A stretch of DNA of 64,000 bases from NCBI RefSeq assembly GCF_018919175.1, contig NZ_JAHLQL010000002.1, forward strand, positions 310,001 through 374,000, read 5' to 3'. The first letter of the stretch is position 1, and every line of letters starts with the position of its first letter. Origin of the DNA: Clostridium simiarum (lineage in GTDB: Bacteria; Bacillota; Clostridia; Clostridiales; Clostridiaceae). The position numbers and the translations under genes were made by a program. Of this stretch, positions 15,937-22,470 are shown piece by piece. The notes under the pieces are model-generated. The model saw only the letters and a list, made by a program, of their open reading frames with translations. It did no database searches and was not told the origin of the DNA.

Positions 15937-17280
15937 TTAATAATTTTTACTTTTATTATATCTAAATAAGTTAGAAGGGATAGTGAAGTAAAACTCTGTA
16001 ACAGAGCTACTATTATTATTTGCACCATAAGTAAAGCCATGATTACTTAATATTTCACTGCAAATGGCTAAACCTAAGCCTATGCCTCCACTTTCGGAAT
16101 CTTTATAATATCTGTCCCAAATATTATTAATTATATCCTCAGGTATCCCTCTTCCTTCATTTATAATAGCAATTTTTATATTATTGTCAATTAGTGAGCA
16201 TCTTATATCAATATTTCCACCTTCCTTGGAAAACTTAATAGCATTATCTATAAAGTTATATAAAACTCTACTTAAATAATCAGAGTCTGCCAGCACTTCC
16301 ACAGTACTATTACTTAATATTTCATCAATACTCAACTTAAGTATAATATTTTTTTCTTTGCAGATGTTCTTAAATTTAACTACCATATCCATAAGAAAAA
16401 GATTTAAATCTAAGTAATCTAGGCTTAAATTTATGAACTGTCCCCTAAGTTTGGAAAGTTGCATTATATCCATAACTAATTTATTAAGTCGATCTACCTC
16501 TTTTATTATTTCTTTGCTGTAGCTCTTGGAGGTTTCAAAATCAACCATACCATCAACAGTTGCTTCACTATAATTTCTAATAATACTTAAAGGAGTTTTA
16601 AAGTCATGGCTTATGTTAGCTATGAAATCTCTTTGAAGTCTGTTTTTACTTTCTAACTGCTTAGCCATATGTTTAAGGCTTAAAGCTAATTCTTCAATTT
16701 CATCTCCAGTTTTAAGGTTTAAATCCACTTTAAAATTTTCTTTTGAGATTTCAGAAGATACCTCCTTTAATTTTAAGATAGGATTAGTGAATTTTTTCCC
16801 GAAAAAAATTATAAGGGGTAAGGCTAAAATTAAAGCAGTTATAAATACTGCAAGTAGTATTAAGTAAACTATTTTTAAATAGTCAGATATATCCTTGCTA
16901 CTTTTAAAAACTACAATATCTCCAGTATCTGTTTTTAGTTTATAAGATAACATTTTTTGATTTTGGTGGGTTATAAAATAGTCCTTTTCTTTAAGTTCTG
17001 TAAAATTTATAGATTTATTCATTAAACCCATTCGTCCTTTACCAAAGGGGAGGATTACGTCATCTTTTATTAACACACCATTTATATTCATATTATATAG
17101 GATCTTATCATCACCTTTTAAATAATTATAAACATCCTCTGCGTTTTCTTTTAAGAGTTTATATTGGGAGTTAACATATAATTTGGATAAAAGTATAGTA
17201 GATTCAAAAAAACTCACAATAATTACAAGGGTGATAATCATTAAAAAATATTTAAATAATTTCTTGGTTATTTTATCCAC
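15937..17280 (-). CDS. Sensor histidine kinase (membrane, HAMP), contains a repeat copy in frame
   Basis: A 447-residue kinase with two helices (about 10-32 and 135-160), a short extracellular region, HAMP, then HisKA with the phospho-His in FIANISHDFKTPLSII and an ATPase domain with an N box (RVLYNFIDNAIKFS), GRGIPEDI and GGIGLGLAI. It pairs with the OmpR-type regulator whose gene lies 36 bases upstream. The start is a GTG at 17280 with AGGTG upstream; a DnaA-box-like TTATCCACA overlaps it by coincidence. Within HisKA, bases 16431-16445 (plus strand) match the repeat exactly and are read in sense as Arg-Gly-Gln-Phe-Ile-Asn. The reading frame and spacing look normal. The signal sensed is unknown. 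Confidence 0.9.
   Translation of the reverse strand: MDKITKKLFKYFLMIITLVIIVSFFESTILLSKLYVNSQYKLLKENAEDVYNYLKGDDKILYNMNINGVLIKDDVILPFGKGRMGLMNKSINFTELKEKDYFITHQNQKMLSYKLKTDTGDIVVFKSSKDISDYLKIVYLILLAVFITALILALPLIIFFGKKFTNPILKLKEVSSEISKENFKVDLNLKTGDEIEELALSLKHMAKQLESKNRLQRDFIANISHDFKTPLSIIRNYSEATVDGMVDFETSKSYSKEIIKEVDRLNKLVMDIMQLSKLRGQFINLSLDYLDLNLFLMDMVVKFKNICKEKNIILKLSIDEILSNSTVEVLADSDYLSRVLYNFIDNAIKFSKEGGNIDIRCSLIDNNIKIAIINEGRGIPEDIINNIWDRYYKDSESGGIGLGLAICSEILSNHGFTYGANNNSSSVTEFYFTIPSNLFRYNKSKNY
16427..16448 (-). repeat. Repeat copy inside the histidine kinase gene
   Basis: Plus-strand bases 16431-16445 are TTATGAACTGTCCCC, with matching A/T flank on one side and CTAA on the other, so about 20 bases agree with intergenic copies. 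On the coding strand it reads Gly-Gln-Phe-Ile in the same frame as the natB copy. Confidence 0.75.
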
Positions 17281-17316
17281 AAAAACACCTCAGTATCATT
17301 AATAATCATAGATAAA

Positions 17317-18006
17317 TTAGGATTCTAATTTGTAGCCAACTCGCCAAATAGTTTTAAGATTTTTATTAAAAACATTTATCTTTTCTCTAAGATTTTTTAT
17401 ATGAGTATCTACAGTTCTAGTATCTCCTAAAAAGTCGTAACCCCAAACCTTATCTAAGAGTTGGTTTCTATTAAAAACTATATTGGGATTTTTAACAAAA
17501 AACAGCATAAGCTCAAATTCTTTAGGTGTTAAAGAGATATTATTACCATTTTCAGTAACTGTATGGCTATTTTCATATATAAATAAATTATCTAGAGTTA
17601 ATACATTAGAATAACTATCTTTTAATGAAGAAGTAAAAGAAGATCTTGATTTTATTCTTAAATTAACCCTAAGTACTAATTCTCTTAAACTTAAGGGTTT
17701 TACCATGTAATCATCTGCACCCAATTCAAAACCAAAGATTCTATCTTCCTCTTCACCACGTGCAGTAGTTAAGATAACTACTGTATTTTTGTAGCGAGAT
17801 TTTATTTTTCTTAAAAGAGACCAACCATCTTTTTTTGGCATCATAATATCTAGTATTATTAAATCGAAATTATCTTTTTCTATTAAGAGTTCACCTTCTT
17901 CACCATCTTTAGCATAAAATACTTCATAACCTTCTTTTTGTAAGTATATTGACATAACTTCAGAAAGTTTAGTTTCATCTTCAATTATCAATATTTTACC
18001 TTTCAT
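17317..18006 (-). CDS. Response regulator, OmpR/PhoB family
   Basis: A 229-residue regulator: receiver domain starting GKILIIEDETKLS with acidic pocket, phospho-Asp in LIILDIMMPKKDG and the conserved Lys in YMVKPLS, then a winged-helix DNA-binding domain (LTPKEFELMLFFVKNP, VWGYDFLGDTRTVDTHIKNLR). The ATG at 18006 has AAGGCGG about 10 bases upstream; the ten extra residues possible from 18036 lack a ribosome site. It forms an operon with the kinase downstream. Target genes are not evident; the neighbours do not suggest one. Confidence 0.93.
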   Translation of the reverse strand: MKGKILIIEDETKLSEVMSIYLQKEGYEVFYAKDGEEGELLIEKDNFDLIILDIMMPKKDGWSLLRKIKSRYKNTVVILTTARGEEEDRIFGFELGADDYMVKPLSLRELVLRVNLRIKSRSSFTSSLKDSYSNVLTLDNLFIYENSHTVTENGNNISLTPKEFELMLFFVKNPNIVFNRNQLLDKVWGYDFLGDTRTVDTHIKNLREKINVFNKNLKTIWRVGYKLES

Positions 18007-18409
18007 AATATATACCGCCTTAGTTAATACTATCATTATGACCTTTGTGTAGAAATAGATTTTAATAAAACTACATTAATATATAATAATTTTAACAGAT
18101 AGTTATAGGTGCTATCAACAGAATAAGATTTCTTAATTTATTAGAATTTTATTTCCAGTTAAGAGTTACTTATACATCTATGAATAGAATAAAGGTTTTC
18201 TTTATAACAAGGTAGTGTTGGTACTATAAAAGTTAGCTACAGCACTTTGTTTATGAATATTAAGTGGTAGATAAGTTCTTATGGTTTTCTAATGTAGGAG
18301 AGGTGTATTAATTAGATTTGGTGCAAAACTATATAATACTTTTCAAAAATAGAAAATATGACTATTTTATTAAAAATAAAAAATAATCATTATGAATTAA
18401 AAAAAACTA

Positions 18410-18438
18410 TTGAAATGCATAAAATATAGTTGTATAAT
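18410..18438 (+). promoter_or_regulatory. Sigma-A promoter of the glutaredoxin gene
   Basis: TTGAAA (18410-18415) and a perfect TATAAT (18433-18438) with 17-base spacing. The upstream gap 18007-18409, between divergent genes, shows A/T-rich sequence but nothing else I can name. Confidence 0.75.
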
Positions 18439-18441
18439 ATT

Positions 18442-18464
18442 AATATACCTGATAAGGGTATATT
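18442..18464. promoter_or_regulatory. Operator-like palindrome over the glutaredoxin start site
   Basis: AATATACC-N7-GGTATATT starts three bases after the -10 element, where transcription should begin, so a bound repressor would block the promoter. The halves contain ATACC/GGTAT, reminiscent of CsoR-type operators, but the identity of the regulator is only a guess. Confidence 0.5.
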
Positions 18465-18489
18465 GGTTAATGAAAAGGGAGGAATTACA

Positions 18490-18717
18490 ATGAAAAAAGT
18501 TGTTATGTATACATCAGACACTTGCACATATTGCGTAAGTGCAAAGGAATATTTTGCAGAAAATAATATTAGTTATGAGGAAAAGAATGTTAAAGAGCCA
18601 ACAAATAGAAAAGAATTAATGGCTATGGGAATAATGAGTGTTCCTGTAATAAAAATTGATGAAGAAACAGTTATTGGATTTAATAAGGAAGAAATAGAAT
18701 CATTATTAAGTAAATAA
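18490..18717 (+). CDS. Glutaredoxin-like thiol oxidoreductase
   Basis: A 75-residue protein with the thioredoxin fold: KKVVMYTSDTCTYCVSAKEY carries the CTYC active site, and MSVPVIKIDEETVIGFNKEE has the cis-proline and the C-terminal binding edge. It resembles NrdH/Grx-like proteins and the short YruB-type clostridial glutaredoxins. The ATG at 18490 has GGGAGGA upstream; the open frame before it lies in the promoter/operator and is not coding. It stands alone. The neat promoter and overlapping palindrome suggest tight control, perhaps by metal or redox state. Confidence 0.85.
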   Translation: MKKVVMYTSDTCTYCVSAKEYFAENNISYEEKNVKEPTNRKELMAMGIMSVPVIKIDEETVIGFNKEEIESLLSK

Positions 18718-18837
18718 TGATTCTATAGTATAACTATATGTAATTTTAATATGAGGATAATTAGCTATTAGGAAGTGGCTAATTATCCTCATATCTTTAT
18801 ATAGGTTTATAAGAGGATGGATTTATAAGTGGTAAAA

Positions 18838-19899
18838 TCACTTAACATTTATATTATATTCATTTCCAGAGTTATTTATTCGGGCCTCTATTTTATTTTC
18901 TTTAATAAAATTTTCAGAAGAGATAAGGTTACTTTCTTTTAGTTTATCTCCATTAACATAGATATATATAATAGATTTTTCTTTTATTATCTCTAATTCT
19001 TTAGCTTTATTTAACATATTATAAAGAGATTCATCTACAGCCTTGCCTTCTAACTTCAAGGATGATATTATTTTTTTACCGTTACTATTATTAGGAGTTA
19101 CACTTATAATTTTATTAAACTTATTAACCTGAATTTTTATGGAAGCATCCATATCTAAAATTATAGTAGTACTTGCTTGAGTATACAAAGCAAAACCTAC
19201 TAGAAGTAGTAGTATTAAAGAGATTGAACTAGCTAAAATAGGGTATTTATGTATTTTATAGCTTTTAATTATCTCCCCATTTATTATGGCACCTATTATA
19301 GGAGAATCCTCTTTATTTAGCTTTATTTTTATGAAGTCTCCATAAGAATTTAGTATTATAGCATTATCTTTAAAAGTTTTAAGCAAAACACCTGTACCTA
19401 AATTATGAGTATGATTTTCATCATAGATAACTAAGGCGTCATTTTTTTGAAAAATGTTTTCATTATCATTAATATCTTCTATTTGATTTATATCGTTAAG
19501 TTGTATATTAAGATAATTTTTTATATTAGAATACTGTGATTTAGATAGGATTAAATAATAAGATATTATATAACTTTGCCATTTCTCTATAAAAGATGCA
19601 GATTCATAAGTAAATTTTGAAATCTTTTTTATGGGTAAGGCCCTATGTTTTTGAATTAAATTGGATAAGCCATTATTCTCAGCTAAGGCAAAGGCTATAT
19701 TTAAAAGCAAATCTTTTTCATTGCCTTCAGGACGTTTATTACAAAGACTTTTAAGGGTTATTCCATATAAAGTTAATTCTTTAATGAATAAAGAAATCTC
19801 TTCACTTACTGTACTTACGAAATTTTCATCTAGAATCATCATCTTTTGTTTATAAAGAAATTTATATTTATTTTTAATCAACATAAATTTGTAATCCAT
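18838..19899 (-). CDS. RsgI-family anti-sigma protein fused to a sigma-I C-terminal-like domain
   Basis: 353 residues with three parts. Residues 28-130 read like the C-terminal domain of sigma-I: FIKELTLYGITLKSL, then RALPIKKISKFTYESASFIE and KWQSYIISYYLILSKSQYSN, as in SigI LPIKELEK...RKYIIA...YLKEYL. There is no sigma-2 domain. Residues 165-205 (AIILNSYGDFIKIKLNKED...IIGAIINGEII) match the RsgI N-terminal anti-sigma domain. A membrane helix follows (about 218-240), then an extracellular RsgI-like region (TTIILDMDASIKIQVNKFNK). Normally sigI and rsgI are separate, adjacent genes; here no sigI gene is adjacent. The ATG has AGAGGTG upstream. The RsgI assignment is solid; the sigma-I part rests on remembered motifs. 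Confidence 0.75.
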   Translation of the reverse strand: MDYKFMLIKNKYKFLYKQKMMILDENFVSTVSEEISLFIKELTLYGITLKSLCNKRPEGNEKDLLLNIAFALAENNGLSNLIQKHRALPIKKISKFTYESASFIEKWQSYIISYYLILSKSQYSNIKNYLNIQLNDINQIEDINDNENIFQKNDALVIYDENHTHNLGTGVLLKTFKDNAIILNSYGDFIKIKLNKEDSPIIGAIINGEIIKSYKIHKYPILASSISLILLLLVGFALYTQASTTIILDMDASIKIQVNKFNKIISVTPNNSNGKKIISSLKLEGKAVDESLYNMLNKAKELEIIKEKSIIYIYVNGDKLKESNLISSENFIKENKIEARINNSGNEYNINVK

Positions 19900-19969
19900 A
19901 AATATGCACCTCTAGAAATAATACTAATATATAATTAAAAAATTTGCAAAGTTTAAAGGAGTAATTTAT

Positions 19970-21340
19970 ATGAATGAAGCAAAGGAATTAATAAATACTC
20001 AAAGATCTTACTTTTTAAATGGAAATACACTACCTATAGACTTTAGAATTAAGACATTAAAAAAGTTGAAGATTTCAATAATAAATCATGAGGATGAAAT
20101 ATTAGATGCATTATGGAAGGATCTTAGAAAATCAAAATTTGAAGCCTATGCTACAGAGATAGGACTTGTATTAGAAGAAATAGATCTAGCTATAAAAAGT
20201 GTTAAAAAATGGTCTAAGGCTAAAAGAAAAAGAACACCTATGGTACATTTTCCAGCTTCAAGTTATGTTTATCCTCAGCCCTATGGTGTTGTACTTATAA
20301 TGTCTCCATGGAACTATCCATTTCAACTTACCATGGCGCCTTTAGTGGGAGCTTTAACGGCAGGAAACTGTGCAGTTATAAAACCTTCTAAATATTCTCC
20401 AAATATTAATATAGTATTGAAAAAAATTATTAAAGAATGCTTTCAAAGGGAGTATGTAGATGTTATATATGAGAGTGGTGGCAGAGAAGCTATTAGAGAG
20501 ATACTAGAGCAGAAATTTGACTATATATTTTTTACAGGTAGCGTGTCTACAGGTAAAGTTGTTATGGAGAGTGCATCAAAACATCTAACACCTATAACCT
20601 TAGAACTTGGAGGAAAAAGTCCCTGTATAGTAGATAAAGATGCAGATATAGATTTATCAGCTAAAAGAATAGTGTGGGGAAAATTAGTAAATGCTGGTCA
20701 AACCTGTGTGGCTCCTGATTATTTAATGATTCATAAGTCTATAAAAGCAAACTTTATAGAAAGTATGAAAAAATATATAGAAATCTTTTATGGAAAAGAT
20801 TCTAAACTCAGCCCTGATTATCCAAGGATAATTAACTCAAAGCAATTTGATAGGCTAAAAGGGTATTTAGAAAAAGGCAATATAGTTGTAGGGGGAAATA
20901 CTGCACGAGAGGAACTTTATTTTGAACCTACCGTAATAGAGGGAGTAAGTTTAGAAGATCCAATAATGAAAGAGGAAATATTTGGTCCTATATTCCCACT
21001 TCTAGAATTTGAAGATTTAAGTGAAGTAATTCATTTTGTAAATAGTAGACCTAAACCTTTAGCTCTTTACTATTTTTCAGAAAATAAAACTTCTCAAGAA
21101 ACAATATTAAAAAATACTGCTTCAGGTGGATCTTGTATAAATGACACTATAATACATGTGGCTTCTCACCATATACCTTTTGGAGGGGTAGGTGAGAGTG
21201 GTATGGGGGGATATCATGGAAAATCTAGTTTTGAAACCTTTTCTCACTATAAATCAGTTATTAAGAGGGGAAGGTTAGATATTAACTTCAGATATGCACC
21301 ATACAAGGAAAGATTTAATTTGCTTAAGAAGATTATGTAG
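19970..21340 (+). CDS. NAD(P)-dependent aldehyde dehydrogenase
   Basis: A 456-residue ALDH of the short class 3/YwdH-like type that oxidises aldehydes to acids. Visible are SPWNYPFQLTMAPLVGAL, the cofactor-binding FTGSVSTGKVV, the catalytic Glu in LELGGKSP, the catalytic Cys in NAGQTCVAPDY and the late GPIFPLLEF. Aldehyde specificity cannot be told. It is a single gene, divergent from the RsgI-like gene with a 70-base gap that must hold both promoters. AAGGAG precedes the ATG. A terminator follows at 21356-21388. Confidence 0.92.
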   Translation: MNEAKELINTQRSYFLNGNTLPIDFRIKTLKKLKISIINHEDEILDALWKDLRKSKFEAYATEIGLVLEEIDLAIKSVKKWSKAKRKRTPMVHFPASSYVYPQPYGVVLIMSPWNYPFQLTMAPLVGALTAGNCAVIKPSKYSPNINIVLKKIIKECFQREYVDVIYESGGREAIREILEQKFDYIFFTGSVSTGKVVMESASKHLTPITLELGGKSPCIVDKDADIDLSAKRIVWGKLVNAGQTCVAPDYLMIHKSIKANFIESMKKYIEIFYGKDSKLSPDYPRIINSKQFDRLKGYLEKGNIVVGGNTAREELYFEPTVIEGVSLEDPIMKEEIFGPIFPLLEFEDLSEVIHFVNSRPKPLALYYFSENKTSQETILKNTASGGSCINDTIIHVASHHIPFGGVGESGMGGYHGKSSFETFSHYKSVIKRGRLDINFRYAPYKERFNLLKKIM

Positions 21341-21355
21341 TGGAACTAAAATAAT

Positions 21356-21388
21356 AAAGTATTTGCATTAATGGCAAGTACTTTTTTT
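21356..21388 (+). terminator. Intrinsic terminator after the aldehyde dehydrogenase gene
   Basis: AAAGTATTTGC (21356-21366) pairs with GCAAGTACTTT (21374-21384) with one G-U, followed by a run of T residues. Confidence 0.85.
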
Positions 21389-21497
21389 ACATAAATATAT
21401 TAAAGGAATTTAGAATAAGTATTAAAGCATTGAAAATATCATAGAAATAGTAGGGAGAACAAAATATGTTAAATATTAAAATATGGAGTTGAATGTA

Positions 21498-21743
21498 ATG
21501 AGTAAAAAAAATTTAGAAGAAGTTATTTGGAAGGGTAATAGTAGAAAGATGTATGAGGCCATATTAAACTCTACCCCAAAGTTATTTCAAAAAAGCATAA
21601 TAAAATTAGCAACTAAGTGGGTTCAAGAACACAATGTGGAAGTAGTAACCGAAGAGATGATTTTTCAGGTGGTAGAGGACGTAGCGCCTATAAAAGTTAA
21701 ATCAAAAATACTTCAAGCACTGGAAAGTATGAAGACAAAATAG
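21498..21743 (+). CDS. Small PCP_red-like helical protein
   Basis: An 81-residue soluble protein: MYEAILNSTPKLFQKSIIKLATKWVQEH then EVVTEEMIFQVVEDVAP. The pattern recalls the small C-terminal domain of protochlorophyllide reductase subunits (PCP_red), also found stand-alone in anaerobes where its role is unknown. I prefer the ATG at 21498, with GGAG nine bases upstream; the ATG at 21483 would add five residues. No cysteine is present, so it is not an iron-sulfur protein itself. Family assignment is moderate. Confidence 0.6.
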   Translation: MSKKNLEEVIWKGNSRKMYEAILNSTPKLFQKSIIKLATKWVQEHNVEVVTEEMIFQVVEDVAPIKVKSKILQALESMKTK

Positions 21744-21857
21744 TAAGGACTAATTTTATTAAAGCTTACCCCTTACTATATTCTTCAATTAAGCACATTA
21801 TTGTAATCACAATTAAGGATAAAAGATATTTAGAAATTAATTTTAAAATGAAAAAAG

Positions 21858-22049
21858 TTACTTTAGCTTATGGATTAAACCCTCAATGGTGTCAGAGGTA
21901 ATAAATTCATTACCAACTCTTACAAAGGGAATAGAGCGACAAAGGTCGCATCTTAATAAACATTCTTCTAAAGTAAATTCAAGGTTTTCTTTCTCTAGAA
22001 GGCTGATGATATCATCAGCATACTTACTAAAGGCACAAAGTCTTATCAT
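21858..22049 (-). CDS. DUF1450-like small cysteine protein
   Basis: A 63-residue protein with four cysteines: one in LCAFSK near the start and three in EECLLRCDLCRSIPFVRVG. The pattern C-X-X-X-C-X-X-C before PFxxVGNE and TIEGLIHKL resembles DUF1450 (YuzB-like), thioredoxin-fold proteins of unknown function, possibly metal or iron-sulfur binding. AAGGAGA precedes the ATG. It converges with the gene at 21498-21743. The following stretch 22050-22470 (upstream of celR) has a G-run/C-run patch near 22153-22168 but nothing I can name. Confidence 0.6.
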   Translation of the reverse strand: MIRLCAFSKYADDIISLLEKENLEFTLEECLLRCDLCRSIPFVRVGNEFITSDTIEGLIHKLK

Positions 22050-22470
22050 AGATTTAATCTCCTTATTAATAAATATTTCATAATATAGGTTTATTTTAAA
22101 AGTCTTTAGTACTTTTCCTTGAGGATTTATACCGTAAATAGTTAATAGCTTCAGAGGGGGGACTCCCTAAGACCCTTAAAAACCATCATAGCAAATGGTC
22201 ATGGTATAAAATCTTATATAATTATTATAAAGAATATAAAATATTTTGAATAGGTTATTTTTTATAGGGAATATTTCATTTAAGTTTTGTTTACTATTTA
22301 CTAATGATATTTCATTGAGGATATGAAGTTCCAGGTGCACAGGTTGTATGAAGTTATAAACATTGATACAATAAATGTAATTGCTTGCCAAAACAATATG
22401 CATTTAATTATTGGATTTTTAAATAATCCAAAATTTCGTTTAATATCTGCCCTTATAAGGAGTGGTTATA

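Noticed and set aside
22176..22403. A 75-residue minus-strand frame upstream of celR
   Set aside because: Composition is A/T noise, with no ribosome site and no recognisable protein pattern.
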